From Flaviflexus equikiangi (GTDB taxonomy: Bacteria > Actinomycetota > Actinomycetes > Actinomycetales > Actinomycetaceae), in contig NZ_CP059676.1 of assembly GCF_014069875.1 (NCBI RefSeq), forward strand, positions 1,488,001 to 1,552,000: DNA of 64,000 nucleotides, written 5' to 3'. A program made the position numbers and the translations under genes. Positions within the stretch are counted from its first letter, which is position 1. Each line of letters opens with the position of its first letter. Positions 44,364 through 55,127 of this stretch are shown here, piece after piece. The notes under the pieces were generated by a model. It did not search any database and had not been told where the DNA came from. It saw only the letters and a program-made list of their open reading frames with translations.

Positions 44364-45530
44364 TTACGGAGCGTTGGGGGTCTCGATAACGAGCTCACCC
44401 GAAATGATCTGCTCGCGCAGTGCGTCAACCTCGGCAACGAGTTCCGCAGGAACATCGGCCTCGAAGTCGTGGAACGGAGCGATGTCGACGCCGCCGTTTT
44501 CGAGCGTGCCGATGTAGGGCTCGCTGGAGAACTCACCGGTCGCAACATCGGCGATCGTGTCGAGCACGGAAACGTCGATGTCCTTGAGGACGGAGGTGAG
44601 GATGATGGACGAGAACTCAGAAGCGGACTCGTACCAGTCGGAGTCAACACCGATGATCCAGACGTCGCCTGCGCTCTGAGCGGCGGCGGCGGCACCGAGG
44701 CCGACCGGGCCGGCTACCGGCATGATGATGTCTGCACCCTGGTTGATGAAGCCGTTGGCGAGCTGCTGGCCCTGGGCCTGATCGTCGAAGGAGTTGGAGA
44801 AGGAGCCGGTCTGGGCATCCTTGTCCCAGCCGAGGACCTCAACATCGGCACCGTTGGCCTCGTTGTAGGCCATGACGCCGTCGTAGAAGCCGTCCATGAA
44901 GATCTGGACGGACGGAATCGGGAGGCCGCCGAAGGTGGCGACGACGCCGGTCTCGGTCATGCCACCGGCAACGTAGCCGGCGAGGAACGCTGCCTCAGCG
45001 GTGTTGAAGAGCAGGGGACGAGCGTTGTCGGACTCGGTGGTGAATCCCGAGTCGACGAGAGCGAACGACACGTCGGGGTTCTCGAGAGCCGCACTACCGG
45101 TTGCTTCTTCGAGGAGGAAGCCAACACCGATGACGAGGTCACAGCCCTCGGCAACCATGGCGTTGACGTTCGGGCCGAAGTCGCCATCCGAGGAGGACTC
45201 TGCGGTCTGGGCGTTGACACCCATGAGTTCAACTGCCTCCTGGAGGCCGTTGAATGCGGATTCGTTGAAGGACTTGTCGTCCCAGCCGCCGGCGTCGGAG
45301 ACGAGGCAGGCGGTGTAGTCAGAAGCATCGATCGAGGCGTAGTCGCGGCCAGCAGGCTCCTCGGAATCGTCACCCTCATCGGTGGTGTCTTCCTCGGTGG
45401 GCTCTTCAGACTCGGTCGCCTCTGGCGTCGTGACGTCCTCGGTGGCCTCATTGTCGGCGTCGTCCGCACAGGCGGAGAGAACGAGAGCAGTGGCACCCAA
45501 CAGTGCCATGAATGACGTGGATTTCTTCAC
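44364..45530 (-). CDS. BMP-family nucleoside-binding lipoprotein
   Basis: A 388-residue substrate-binding lipoprotein of the Bmp/Med (PnrA-like) family. The signal peptide KKSTSFMALLGATALVLSAC ends in a lipobox (LSAC). A long acidic Glu/Asp/Thr spacer (about 22-60) follows. Conserved PnrA features are LVSDAGGWDDKSFNESAFNG, ATFGGLPIPSVQIFMDGFYDG and IIGVDSDWYES. It captures nucleosides outside the membrane for the ABC complex encoded downstream. GTG 45530 is chosen because AGGAG lies 5 nt upstream. Confidence 0.93.
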   Translation of the reverse strand: MKKSTSFMALLGATALVLSACADDADNEATEDVTTPEATESEEPTEEDTTDEGDDSEEPAGRDYASIDASDYTACLVSDAGGWDDKSFNESAFNGLQEAVELMGVNAQTAESSSDGDFGPNVNAMVAEGCDLVIGVGFLLEEATGSAALENPDVSFALVDSGFTTESDNARPLLFNTAEAAFLAGYVAGGMTETGVVATFGGLPIPSVQIFMDGFYDGVMAYNEANGADVEVLGWDKDAQTGSFSNSFDDQAQGQQLANGFINQGADIIMPVAGPVGLGAAAAAQSAGDVWIIGVDSDWYESASEFSSIILTSVLKDIDVSVLDTIADVATGEFSSEPYIGTLENGGVDIAPFHDFEADVPAELVAEVDALREQIISGELVIETPNAP

Positions 45531-45550
45531 GTGTACTCCTACATTTAAGC

Positions 45551-45569
45551 CCGTGCCGGGTCGGCACGG
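45551..45569 (-). promoter_or_regulatory. Hairpin in the leader of the BMP lipoprotein gene
   Basis: CCGTGCC (45551-45557) pairs with GGCACGG (45563-45569), just upstream of the ribosome site. The AT-rich stretch 45580-45690 beyond it probably holds the promoter; no single -35/-10 pair stands out. The stem may be an operator or an mRNA stabiliser. Confidence 0.4.
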
Positions 45570-45694
45570 ATTTCTCAATTAGCTTAGCCGTTAATCAGGT
45601 GTTTACGTGCACTGTTTGGGTGCCCAGAGAATTAAAGTTTCATAACGGTTCGCAATAACATATTAGCTCGAATGACATAGGTCTCGTCCAAAAC

Positions 45695-46768
45695 CTACCG
45701 AAGATGCTGAATATCTCCCGGCAGAGCCGATACGACGCCCCCGAGACCAGATGAAGCCTCCTTTCTTGTTAGAAGAATCACATCTCCAGTATCGACCACG
45801 ACGGCTCCGGGGATACCGTGGATGACGATCGGCCTGTCGTGGACGTAGACGACCGAGTCCGGCGCGTCGCTGAGGACGATGGACTGGGCGGTTCCTCCGG
45901 CGGAGATTCCGCCGGACGGATCATCGAGATGCTCCGACAATGCCAGGTAGCCACCGATATCGGACCAGCCCATGGAGGCGGGTACCGTCGCGACCCCGCC
46001 TTCCGCGGCAAGCGGCTCTGCGATGACACGGTCGATCACACTGTCCTTCAGTCCGTCCCAGAGTCCCAGGGCGCTGTCTCTGCCGGGGCCGTCCCACGAG
46101 CGGGCGATAGCGCGCAGATCGGAGGCGAGATCCGGCTCGAAACGTGCCAAAGCATCGAGGAGGACACGAGTCTTGGCGATAAACATGCCCGCGTTCCACA
46201 GGTACTCCCCCGATTCCACGTATCTGGACGCGGTCTCGAGGTCGGGCTTCTCCATGAACTCGCTCACGCTGGACACGCCGTCCACCTCGGTGGCGGCTCC
46301 CTGGTGGATATAGCCGAATCCAGTATCGGGCGAGGTGGGGGTGATGCCGATGGTGACGACGAGATCTCGCTCCGCGGCGGCAATCGCACGGCGGACCGCC
46401 TCGCCGAATGCGTTCGTGTCTGAGATGAGATGGTCAGCGGCGAAGGATCCAACAATCGCATCTCCCCCATATCGCTGTTCGACGATCGCTGCCACGAGGC
46501 CGATCGCCGGCATCGTCCCTCGAGGTGCCGGCTCGACGACGAGCGACCTTTCATCCAGGTCGAGCTGGTCGGCAACCGCGGCCGCATGGGCGGCGCCGGT
46601 GACGACGATGAGATCATCGGCGAGGCCAGCGAGACGATCAGCCGTGGCCTGGATGAGAGTCCTGCCCGCCCCCGTCATGTCGATAAGAAACTTCGGGTGG
46701 GAGCGCCGCGACAGCGGCCACAGACGCGTGCCGGCACCTCCCGCGGGAACGATGGCGACGAACGTCAT
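45695..46768 (-). CDS. manC: Mannose-1-phosphate guanylyltransferase
   Basis: A 357-residue nucleotidyltransferase that makes GDP-mannose from mannose-1-phosphate and GTP. The N-terminal signature PAGGAGTRLWPLSRRSHPK (8-26) and the sugar-binding FMEKPD are present. FAADHLI near residue 110 and WNAGMF near 192 support the type. There is no C-terminal isomerase domain, so it is monofunctional. GDP-mannose feeds cell-envelope mannosides. It overlaps the upstream brkB-like gene by ATGA. Confidence 0.9.
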   Translation of the reverse strand: MTFVAIVPAGGAGTRLWPLSRRSHPKFLIDMTGAGRTLIQATADRLAGLADDLIVVTGAAHAAAVADQLDLDERSLVVEPAPRGTMPAIGLVAAIVEQRYGGDAIVGSFAADHLISDTNAFGEAVRRAIAAAERDLVVTIGITPTSPDTGFGYIHQGAATEVDGVSSVSEFMEKPDLETASRYVESGEYLWNAGMFIAKTRVLLDALARFEPDLASDLRAIARSWDGPGRDSALGLWDGLKDSVIDRVIAEPLAAEGGVATVPASMGWSDIGGYLALSEHLDDPSGGISAGGTAQSIVLSDAPDSVVYVHDRPIVIHGIPGAVVVDTGDVILLTRKEASSGLGGVVSALPGDIQHLR

Positions 46769-47964
46769 GACGCATCCTCTTCCTGATCAATCCGGTATCT
46801 CATCTTTTCTCGATCGAGCTCGAGTTCCATTTCCTTGATCCTTTCCAGCCGTGCCCGGCCCTCCGCAGTGTCCCACTCCGGCAGGTCATGCTTCTGCCTG
46901 GAGGAGAACTCGGGATCGTTCGTGAGGTCGGGGACGATCACGCCCGTGAATGGTTCGTATGCCCACGACGTCGTCTCCGGTACAGAGAGCGTCACATAGT
47001 TCGGGGTGCTGTGCGCGTGAATCGCCTCAGGAACGGTGATCTTCGGGGGCGCGGGCGGGTTCGCCGTGAATGCGGCTGCGATGAGGACGATGCGGGAGAC
47101 GAAGTTGACCCACAGGAGGAGCGTTGCGACCGCAACAAAAGGCGCCAGGACAGGATTATCGGAGACCGATCCGATGACGGATGTGCCGAGGAACCGAACG
47201 ACCGATGTTCCGAGCGCACCGAGTGAAGCACCGAGGATGAGATCCCTGCGCGGGGGTCGGGCGCCCGCCGTGTACCGGAACAGGAGGGCGATGACGACGA
47301 AGTCGACAAGGAAGGCGACCGCGAGAGACGTGATCCTCAGGAACCATTGCCCGATCGCACCGTCGACGCCGAGGAACTCGAGCACCATGTCGCCGAGTGC
47401 GCCCGCCGCGGACGTGAGGACGGAGCTGACCAGGACGCCGATCGCCAAGCCGAGGAATGCGACAAGATCGCGCGCCTTGAGAACGATGAACGTTTCGGGA
47501 AGCCGGACGATGCCGAACATGGCACGGAGCGACATCTTGAGCGCATTCATGACCGACAGCGCCGTCCACAGCAGCAGACCGGCGGCGATGATAGAAGCAG
47601 GGTTGAGGGCCGTGTCGAGGATCAACGATTCGGGCCTGATAAGGCCGCTCGGGTCGTCGGCCGTCTTGAGGATGCCGGGCATGGCCTCGTTGACGCCGTC
47701 GAATACCGTCTTTCTCAGGGTCTCGTTTCGGCCGAGGAAGGCCATGAATGCCGTGATCGCTATCGTGAGGGCGGCCGCGATCGAGAAGATTCCCGAGTAG
47801 GCGATACCGCCGGACAGCATGGCGCCTTTAGCTGAGCCGTAGCGCTGGAACGCGCGCACGATCCGCAGGTTCATGACCTTGTGAACCAAAGGCTCCTGCT
47901 GAATCGTCACGGCCTGGGTTGAGGGGACGGTGCTCGGAGCGTCGTAAAATATCTCATCTGCCAC
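46765..47964 (-). CDS. YihY/BrkB family membrane protein
   Basis: A 399-residue membrane protein with six main helices. RYGSAKGAMLSGGIAYSGIF (about 43-62) opens the YihY/BrkB domain, and GALGTSVVRFLGTSVIGS and LLLWVNFVSRIVLIAAAF are further family landmarks. The family was once called ribonuclease BN in error; its true function is unclear. A hydrophilic C-terminal tail of about 110 residues ends in a charged helix. GTG 47964 is 7 nt after a TAGGCT -10 element. It forms a unit with manC. Confidence 0.87.
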   Translation of the reverse strand: MADEIFYDAPSTVPSTQAVTIQQEPLVHKVMNLRIVRAFQRYGSAKGAMLSGGIAYSGIFSIAAALTIAITAFMAFLGRNETLRKTVFDGVNEAMPGILKTADDPSGLIRPESLILDTALNPASIIAAGLLLWTALSVMNALKMSLRAMFGIVRLPETFIVLKARDLVAFLGLAIGVLVSSVLTSAAGALGDMVLEFLGVDGAIGQWFLRITSLAVAFLVDFVVIALLFRYTAGARPPRRDLILGASLGALGTSVVRFLGTSVIGSVSDNPVLAPFVAVATLLLWVNFVSRIVLIAAAFTANPPAPPKITVPEAIHAHSTPNYVTLSVPETTSWAYEPFTGVIVPDLTNDPEFSSRQKHDLPEWDTAEGRARLERIKEMELELDREKMRYRIDQEEDAS

Positions 47965-47971
47965 GCGCCCT

Positions 47972-47977
47972 AGCCTA
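47972..47977 (-). promoter_or_regulatory. -10 element for leaderless brkB-like gene
   Basis: TAGGCT on the minus strand, 7 nt before the GTG at 47964. Confidence 0.4.
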
Positions 47978-48036
47978 GCCAACGTCGATCGTTTCGGGTG
48001 ACTCGGGAGCAAAGTTCGTCCACAACAGTAGCTGAC

Positions 48037-48094
48037 GACGCGGTCGGGGGCGTATCGCCAGGAGGCTCAAGCCACGACACGCCCCCGTCGCGTC
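48037..48094 (-). terminator. Terminator after xthA
   Basis: GACGCG-GT-CGGGGGCGT (from 48037) pairs imperfectly with ACGCCCCCG-T-CGCGTC (ending 48094) around a 25-nt loop, directly after the xthA stop. Confidence 0.6.
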
Positions 48095-48883
48095 CTAGGA
48101 CAGGTCGTAGTCGATGGTGAGCGGGGCGTGGTCCGACCATCGCGATGCATAGTCGGCGGCACGGCCGACGCTTGCCGACACAGCTGTCGCCGCGAGGGCA
48201 CGACTCGCCATCTGGTAGTCGATCCGCCACCCGGCATCGTTGTCGAATGCCTTGCCGCGCTGCGACCACCAGGTGTAGGGACCCTGGATGTCGCCCACGA
48301 GTGCACGGTGAACGTCCACGTAGGTGGAGAACCACTGCGTCAGGTAGGCGATCTCGCGGTCGAGAACACCAGAGGTCTTGTTGTGGTTCGGTTTGAAGTT
48401 CTTGATATCGGCGGGGCTTCGAACAATGTTGAAGTCCCCCGCCATCAAAAACTCGCCCTCGATGTCGGCCAGGCGGGATGTCACCATGTCGAGGTGACGG
48501 TATTTCGCCGCCATCTTCTCCGCGTCGGTTGCGACGCCCGAATGAAGGTAGGCGGAGATGACGGTGAGTGCCGTGCCGTCGACAGTGATGTCTGCTTCCA
48601 CCCACCGTCCCGAGTCGACATCCGTATCCCCGTCGAGTCCGAGCCGGGCGGCCGTGACGTCGATATGGGGACGCACGGCGATGGCAACGCCCGCGCGCCC
48701 CTTGAGGCGCGAGGACTGTTGGATGACATTCCACTCCCCTGGCAGGAGGTCGGCGACCAGGTCCTCTGGCGCCCGCACTTCCTGAAGCAGCAGAACATCA
48801 GGATTGTTCTCCGTCACCCATTCCTGCATGCCCTTGCGGACGGCGGCGCGAATACCGTTGACGTTGACAGTCGTTACCCTCAC
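48095..48883 (-). CDS. xthA: Exodeoxyribonuclease III
   Basis: A 262-residue apurinic/apyrimidinic endonuclease and 3' exonuclease of the exonuclease III family. Catalytic motifs: [17 protein letters not shown] (Glu), ISAYLHSG (Tyr), GDFNIV (Asp-Asn), and SDHAPLT (Asp-His). GTG 48883 overlaps the folD stop (GTGA), with GAGAGG 5 nt upstream. It ends the glyA-folD-xthA unit, so a DNA-repair enzyme shares the mRNA of one-carbon genes. Confidence 0.94.
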   Translation of the reverse strand: MRVTTVNVNGIRAAVRKGMQEWVTENNPDVLLLQEVRAPEDLVADLLPGEWNVIQQSSRLKGRAGVAIAVRPHIDVTAARLGLDGDTDVDSGRWVEADITVDGTALTVISAYLHSGVATDAEKMAAKYRHLDMVTSRLADIEGEFLMAGDFNIVRSPADIKNFKPNHNKTSGVLDREIAYLTQWFSTYVDVHRALVGDIQGPYTWWSQRGKAFDNDAGWRIDYQMASRALAATAVSASVGRAADYASRWSDHAPLTIDYDLS

Positions 48884-49755
48884 AGCGTCCTCTCCGCCAT
48901 CGTGACAACATTCTCGAGGAGCATCGCTCTCGTCATGGGGCCGACCCCGCCCGGGTTGGGCGACAGCCAGGAGGCAACCTCGGCTACCTCGGGTGCCACA
49001 TCGCCGACGATCCGGCCCTTGCCCGTGCTGTCGACGACGCGAGACACGCCCACGTCGAGGACGATCGCTCCCGGTTTGACCCACGAAGCCTGGACAAGGC
49101 CCGGGGATCCTGCCGCCGCGACGACAACATCGGCTGCAGCCACCTTCTCCGCCATGCCCACCGTTCCGGTGTGCATGAGGGTGACGGTCGCGTTGATGTC
49201 GCGCCGTGTCATGAGCAAGCCGATCGATCGCCCGACGGTGGTGCCCCTGCCGATCACGGCAACATCTTTGCCGTTGAGATCGAGGCCGTGCCGCGACAGC
49301 AGCTCGAGCACCGCCGTCGGTGTGCATGGCAGCGGGGATGTGATGGGTTCGCTGACGCGCAGGGCGAGCCTGCCCAGGTTGGTGGGATGAAGACCATCCG
49401 CATCCTTGCCCGGATCGACGGCCTCGAGGATCGCGTTCGTGTCGACACCGCGGGGAAGCGGCAGCTGAACGATATAACCCGTGCACGCATCGTCGTCGTT
49501 CAGGCGCCGAATCGCGGCAAGAATCTCCTCCTCGCTCGCATCCCCCGGCAGGTCTTCCCTGATGGAGACGATGCCGACCTCTTCGCAGTCCCGGTGTTTA
49601 CCGGCCACATACTTCTGGGAACCCGGATCGTCTCCGACGAGAACGGTTCCGAGACCGGGGATGATGCCGCGCGCCGCCAGTTCCGACACTCGGTGCGCCA
49701 GTTCGGCCTTGATCGTGGCGGCCGTAGCCTTGCCGTCAAGTACTCGTGCGGTCAC
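48880..49755 (-). CDS. folD: Methylenetetrahydrofolate dehydrogenase/cyclohydrolase
   Basis: A 291-residue bifunctional enzyme interconverting 5,10-methylene-, methenyl- and 10-formyl-tetrahydrofolate. The motifs [15 protein letters not shown] with the catalytic Lys region [19 protein letters not shown] and the NADP loop [16 protein letters not shown] are present, with [15 protein letters not shown] at the end. GTG 49755 begins 1 nt after the glyA stop, and GAGGGG lies within the end of glyA. It takes the methylene group made by GlyA. Confidence 0.95.
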   Translation of the reverse strand: MTARVLDGKATAATIKAELAHRVSELAARGIIPGLGTVLVGDDPGSQKYVAGKHRDCEEVGIVSIREDLPGDASEEEILAAIRRLNDDDACTGYIVQLPLPRGVDTNAILEAVDPGKDADGLHPTNLGRLALRVSEPITSPLPCTPTAVLELLSRHGLDLNGKDVAVIGRGTTVGRSIGLLMTRRDINATVTLMHTGTVGMAEKVAAADVVVAAAGSPGLVQASWVKPGAIVLDVGVSRVVDSTGKGRIVGDVAPEVAEVASWLSPNPGGVGPMTRAMLLENVVTMAERTL

Positions 49756-49756
49756 G

Positions 49757-51028
49757 TCAGTTGAGCCCCTCGTAGAGCGGGAAGCGGTCTGTGAGAGCGC
49801 CAACGCGAGCAGAGAGAGCAGCAATGTCGGCGGAGTGCCCTGCAACGAGCGTCTCCGCGATGATGTCGGCGACCTCTTCGAACTCGTTCCGGCCGAAACC
49901 GCGCGTGGCAAGCGCGGGTGTACCGATGCGGAGGCCGGATGTCACGCGCGGCGGGCGCGGATCGAACGGCACGGCGTTGCGGTTGACCGTGATGCCGACG
50001 GAGTGGAGGAGGTCTTCAGCGGCCTGTCCGTCGAGCGGGCAGTCACGCAGGTCGACGAGGACGAGGTGAACATCGGTTCCGCCCGAGACGAGGCTGATGC
50101 CAGCATCGGCGACATCTTTCTCGAGGAGACGGTCCGCGAGGATGCGGGCGCCTTCGAGCGTGCGCTCCTGGCGCTCCTTGAACTCTTCCGACTGCGCGAT
50201 CTTCATCGCGACGGCCTTGGCCGCGATGACGTGCATGAGGGGGCCGCCCTGCTGTCCCGGGAACACGGCCGAGTTCAGCTTCTTCGCGAGCTCGTCGGTC
50301 TTGGCCAGGATCATGCCGGATCGTGGGCCGCCGATCGTCTTGTGGATCGTGGTCGTCACGACGTCCGCGTACGGGAGCGGGCTGGGATGGAGGCCCGCGG
50401 CGACGAGGCCTGCGAAGTGCGCCATGTCGACCCACAGGTAGGCGCCCACTTCGTCAGCGATGTCGCGGAAAGCCTGGAAGTCGAGATGACGGGGGTAGGC
50501 GGACCAGCCGGCGACGATCATCTTCGGCTTCTCCTCGAGTGCGACAGCCCGCACCTCCGCCATGTCGATGACGCCGGTCTCCTTGTCCACCCCGTAGGAG
50601 ACGATGCGATAGTTCTTGCCGGAGAAGTTGATCTTCATGCCGTGCGTGAGGTGTCCGCCGTGGGCGAGTTCGAGTCCCATGACCGTGTCGCCGGGTGAGA
50701 CGAGTGCGTGGTAGATGGCGGCGTTCGCCTGGGCCCCCGAGTGCGGCTGGACGTTGACGTAGTCGCAGTCGAAGACGGCCTTGGCGCGTTCGATGGCAAG
50801 GTTCTCGGCCACGTCAACGTGTTCGCAACCGCCGTAGTACCGTCGGCCGGGATAACCTTCCGCGTACTTGTTGGTGAGGACCGAACCCTGCGCTTCGAGG
50901 ACGGCGCGCGGAACGAAGTTCTCGGACGCGATCATTTCGAGCGTGTCGCGCTGACGGCCGAGTTCGTTCTCGAGTACGGCAGCGATTTCCGGGTCGACCT
51001 CTGCGATCGAACTGTTGAGCAGATCCAT
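49757..51028 (-). CDS. glyA: Serine hydroxymethyltransferase
   Basis: A 423-residue PLP enzyme that converts serine and tetrahydrofolate to glycine and methylene-tetrahydrofolate. The PLP lysine is K230 in [23 protein letters not shown] and [15 protein letters not shown] are family markers. The ATG has GGAGG 4 nt upstream. First gene of the glyA-folD-xthA unit and divergent from purU across 118 bp. Confidence 0.97.
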   Translation of the reverse strand: MDLLNSSIAEVDPEIAAVLENELGRQRDTLEMIASENFVPRAVLEAQGSVLTNKYAEGYPGRRYYGGCEHVDVAENLAIERAKAVFDCDYVNVQPHSGAQANAAIYHALVSPGDTVMGLELAHGGHLTHGMKINFSGKNYRIVSYGVDKETGVIDMAEVRAVALEEKPKMIVAGWSAYPRHLDFQAFRDIADEVGAYLWVDMAHFAGLVAAGLHPSPLPYADVVTTTIHKTIGGPRSGMILAKTDELAKKLNSAVFPGQQGGPLMHVIAAKAVAMKIAQSEEFKERQERTLEGARILADRLLEKDVADAGISLVSGGTDVHLVLVDLRDCPLDGQAAEDLLHSVGITVNRNAVPFDPRPPRVTSGLRIGTPALATRGFGRNEFEEVADIIAETLVAGHSADIAALSARVGALTDRFPLYEGLN

Positions 51029-51133
51029 ATTTCCTCCACGTGGGGCTGGCCAGTTGACACCATCGTATATGCCCGGTCGGCATAGTCACTGTCCATGCTT
51101 CGAATCATCCACCGTCTGGAAGGCATAACGGTC

Positions 51134-51139
51134 TAGCCT
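51134..51139 (+). promoter_or_regulatory. -10 element for leaderless purU
   Basis: TAGCCT lies 7 nt before the ATG at 51147, with no Shine-Dalgarno sequence. Confidence 0.4.
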
Positions 51140-51146
51140 TACCATC

Positions 51147-51989
51147 ATGCCTTCAATTGTGCTCTCACTCTCTTGCCCTGACCGTCCCGGCATCGTCCAC
51201 GGAATGACCGGCCTTCTCGTTGCTCACGGGGGGAACATCACGGAGTCCCAGCAGTATGGGGATCCTGACACCGGACGGTTCTTCCTGCGCATCGAAGCCG
51301 ATATTCCGGGAGACATCGGGGCCCTGCAGGGCCCTGTCGACGAGCTGGCGCGCCAGTTCGATGGCCACATCGATCTGACAGAGGCCAACCGTCCCATCAA
51401 GACCGTCATCATGGGGTCCACGACATCCCACTGCCTCACCGATCTGCTGTATCTGCAGCGGATGGGCCGCCTGCCGATCGAGGTGACCCGTGTCGTGTCG
51501 AACCATGACAGGCTGCGTCCGATCGCCGACTTCTACGGCGCCCCCTACACCCACATCCCCTTTTCGAAGGACCGGCGGGCGGAGGCAGAGGCGGAGCTCA
51601 TGGGGATCGTCGAGGACACTGGTGCGGAGCTGATCGTCCTGGCTCGCTACATGCAGGTGCTCTCACCCGAGCTGTGCCATCGCATGGCGGGATCGATCAT
51701 CAACATCCATCATTCGTTCCTGCCGTCCTTCAAGGGCGCACGCCCCTATCAGCAGGCTCATGACCGTGGAGTCAAGATCATCGGCGCCACCGCTCACTAC
51801 GTGAGTGAGGATCTCGACGAGGGGCCGATCATCGAGCAGGACGTGGAGAGAGTCTCCCACGCGCTGTCAGCGGCCGATCTTCAGGCGATCGGCGAGAATG
51901 TCGAACGGCGTGTTCTCGCTCGGGCCGTCAAATGGCATGCGGAAGGCCGCGTGCTCCGCAACGGGGAGCGGACAGTCGTCTTCCCCTGA
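51147..51989 (+). CDS. purU: Formyltetrahydrofolate deformylase
   Basis: A 280-residue enzyme that hydrolyses 10-formyltetrahydrofolate to formate and tetrahydrofolate. An N-terminal ACT domain (about 1-80, SCPDRPGIVHGMTGLLVAHG) is followed by a formyltransferase fold with NIHHSFLPSFKGA and GATAHYVSEDLDEGPII, which hold the catalytic Asn, His and Asp. The ACT domain usually senses glycine or methionine, so it can balance the folate pool against the divergent glyA-folD unit. Confidence 0.94.
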   Translation: MPSIVLSLSCPDRPGIVHGMTGLLVAHGGNITESQQYGDPDTGRFFLRIEADIPGDIGALQGPVDELARQFDGHIDLTEANRPIKTVIMGSTTSHCLTDLLYLQRMGRLPIEVTRVVSNHDRLRPIADFYGAPYTHIPFSKDRRAEAEAELMGIVEDTGAELIVLARYMQVLSPELCHRMAGSIINIHHSFLPSFKGARPYQQAHDRGVKIIGATAHYVSEDLDEGPIIEQDVERVSHALSAADLQAIGENVERRVLARAVKWHAEGRVLRNGERTVVFP

Positions 51990-52003
51990 TTCCCGACATA
52001 AAG

Positions 52004-52031
52004 AGTGTGCCCGGCGCGAGCCGGGCACACT
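52004..52031. terminator. Bidirectional terminator hairpin
   Basis: AGTGTGCCCGGC (52004-52015) pairs with GCCGGGCACACT (52020-52031) around GCGA, between convergent purU and mdh. Confidence 0.85.
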
Positions 52032-52049
52032 GTCGTTTCAGGATCGTTT

Positions 52050-53048
<999 letters not shown>

Positions 53049-53100
53049 CTATGTCGAAATGGACCCTTGTTCGGGCAGCCATGACCAGTCTACTGACTGT

Positions 53101-54774
53101 CTAGGCTTCGTGGACGGGTCTTGCGTCCCGATGACGGTGGTAATAGGCGATGAGTGCACGCGTGGACGGATCCTGGCCAGCAAGCGACTCATCGTCTCCT
53201 GCGATCGCGGGCGCGAGTTCGTTCGCCATCTGCTTGCCGAGCTCAACGCCCCACTGGTCGAACGAGTCGACCCCCCAGACGACGCCCTGGACGAAGGTGA
53301 CGTGCTCATAGAGTGCGATGAGCTGGCCGAGAACGGATGGGCTCAGGTAGGGCGCCATGATGGAGGAGGTGGGCTTGTTGCCGGTGAAGACCCGAGCCGG
53401 AACGATCGCTTCGTCGGTTCCCTCTGCGCGTACCTCGTCCGCCGTCTTGCCGAAGGCAAGCGCCTTCGTCTGTGCGAAGAAGTTCCCGAGGAAGAGCTCG
53501 TGCTGATCCTGACCCTCGGTCTCGAAGGGGTAAGTGGGATTTGCAAACGCAATGAAGTCGGCCGGGATGAGCTGGGTGCCCTGGTGCAGGAGCTGGTAGA
53601 ACGCATGCTGTCCGTTCGTACCCGGTTCGCCCCAGAAGACCTCTCCCGTGCCGGTCGTGACCGGGCTGCCGTCCCAGCGCACGGATTTGCCGTTCGATTC
53701 CATCGTCAGCTGTTGCAGGTAGGCGGCGAAGCGGTGAAGGTATTGCGAATAGGGCAGGACCGCGTGGGAGGTGGCCCCCATGTGGTTGGTGTAGAACACG
53801 TTGAGGAGTCCCATGAGCAGGGGAACATTCTCGTGCGCTGGCGCGGTGGCGAAATGTTCGTCCATGGCGCGATGTCCCGCCAGGAAGTCGGCGAAATTGT
53901 CCGGGCCGATCGCGATCGCGAGGCTCGTGCCGACAGCGGAGCAGACAGAGTAGCGCCCGCCCACCCAGGACCAGAAGCCGAACGCGTTATCGGGGTCGAT
54001 CCCGAAGTCCGCAACCTTGTCCAGAGCCGTCGAGACCGCGACGAAATGCTTCGCGACCGCGTCCTCTCCCCCGCCGCCGGGAAGATTATCGAGCAGCCAC
54101 GCCCGCGCCACCTTCGCGTTCGTCAGAGTCTCCAGCGTCGTGAAGGTTTTCGATACGACGATGAACAGCGTTGTCTCAGGATTGAGGCCAGCCAGTTTCT
54201 CCCCAGCATCCGTCGGGTCGATGTTCGACACGAATCGGACCTCCAAGTCTTCCTGGAGGTAGGGCTTGAGCGCCTCGTAGGCCATGACCGGGCCGAGGTC
54301 CGAGCCTCCGATGCCGATGTTGACGATCGTCTCGATCGGTTTGCCGGTGACACCGACCCATTCACCCGAACGCACCTTGGCCGCGAACTCGTACATCCGG
54401 TCGAGGACCTCGTGCACGTTCTCGACAACGTTCTCGCCATCGACCACGATCTCGCTTCCGCGCGGTGCACGGAGCGCCGTGTGCAGCACGGCACGATCCT
54501 CGGTCACGTTGATCCGTTCACCGCTCAGCATCGCATCCCTGCGTTCCTCCACTCTCGTCTCGCGGGCGAGTTCGAGAAGAGCGGCCATGATGTCCTCGGT
54601 GAGGAAGGTCTTCGACAGGTCGACATGCAGGTCACCCGCGACGAAAGAGAACGTCTCTGCCCTGTGCGGGTCCTCCGCGAACCAGGTGCGGAAGTCCGGC
54701 GAGAAGCTCTGTGCGATCTCTGTCAGCGTCGTCCAGGCGCGGGTACTCGTCGGGTCGATGGGAGATACGGGCAT
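53101..54774 (-). CDS. pgi: Glucose-6-phosphate isomerase
   Basis: A 557-residue enzyme interconverting glucose-6-phosphate and fructose-6-phosphate. [18 protein letters not shown], the first PGI signature region ([15 protein letters not shown]), [20 protein letters not shown], and the second signature [13 protein letters not shown] are present. AAGGA precedes the ATG at 54774. It is divergent from phosphofructokinase, the next glycolytic step, so both may be controlled from the shared 353-bp region. Confidence 0.96.
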   Translation of the reverse strand: MPVSPIDPTSTRAWTTLTEIAQSFSPDFRTWFAEDPHRAETFSFVAGDLHVDLSKTFLTEDIMAALLELARETRVEERRDAMLSGERINVTEDRAVLHTALRAPRGSEIVVDGENVVENVHEVLDRMYEFAAKVRSGEWVGVTGKPIETIVNIGIGGSDLGPVMAYEALKPYLQEDLEVRFVSNIDPTDAGEKLAGLNPETTLFIVVSKTFTTLETLTNAKVARAWLLDNLPGGGGEDAVAKHFVAVSTALDKVADFGIDPDNAFGFWSWVGGRYSVCSAVGTSLAIAIGPDNFADFLAGHRAMDEHFATAPAHENVPLLMGLLNVFYTNHMGATSHAVLPYSQYLHRFAAYLQQLTMESNGKSVRWDGSPVTTGTGEVFWGEPGTNGQHAFYQLLHQGTQLIPADFIAFANPTYPFETEGQDQHELFLGNFFAQTKALAFGKTADEVRAEGTDEAIVPARVFTGNKPTSSIMAPYLSPSVLGQLIALYEHVTFVQGVVWGVDSFDQWGVELGKQMANELAPAIAGDDESLAGQDPSTRALIAYYHRHRDARPVHEA

Positions 54775-55127
54775 GGCTGTCCTTCTTCGAAGCGGGTGGC
54801 GTGACTCAATTCTCACACACGCGGGCGAATGCTGGGCGTCCCAGCACTGACTGAGACGATTCTCTGCCCGGTGGGTCTGCCAGGCAACCGCGTCCCGCCG
54901 GGGAGGACCCGGGACCGATCGATACCGCGAGATCATGTCGACGGGAAACCGCTGGGGAGACGCGGGACCGCGTGGTGCGCGTCAAAGGTGCATGTCGAAG
55001 CACAACCTTTCTCATTCCCGCGTTTTGTCCACTATTGGCACACGTGAACGACCGGAATCGGGTCCGGGAGAGGCGTCCTTCCGATCGAGATGTCGATGAA
55101 CGGAGAACGATCAGCGACAATAGAGAT
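54775..55127. promoter_or_regulatory. Divergent pgi-pfk intergenic region with inverted repeats
   Basis: No credible gene lies in these 353 bp. TGCTGGG-CGT-CCCAGCA (54830-54846) is a short perfect hairpin near pgi. A larger nested inverted repeat spans 54961-55022: outer arms CGCGGGA and TCCCGCG, inner arms AAAGGTGC and GCAC-AA-CCTTT. These may be operators or RNA hairpins of the two glycolytic genes. Confidence 0.5.
55116..55121 (+). promoter_or_regulatory. -10-like element for leaderless pfk
   Basis: GACAAT lies 6 nt before the ATG at 55128. It is a weaker match, but the arrangement is nearly the same as at 59271. Confidence 0.3.

Noticed and set aside
44325-45515. A 396-codon plus-strand open frame with Gly/Val-rich translation
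   Set aside because: It lies antisense to the BMP lipoprotein gene, whose signal peptide, lipobox and family motifs are unmistakable.
54829-55047. A 72-codon plus-strand open frame between pgi and pfk
   Set aside because: No ribosome site, no recognisable sequence, and it overlaps the inverted repeats in the likely promoter region.
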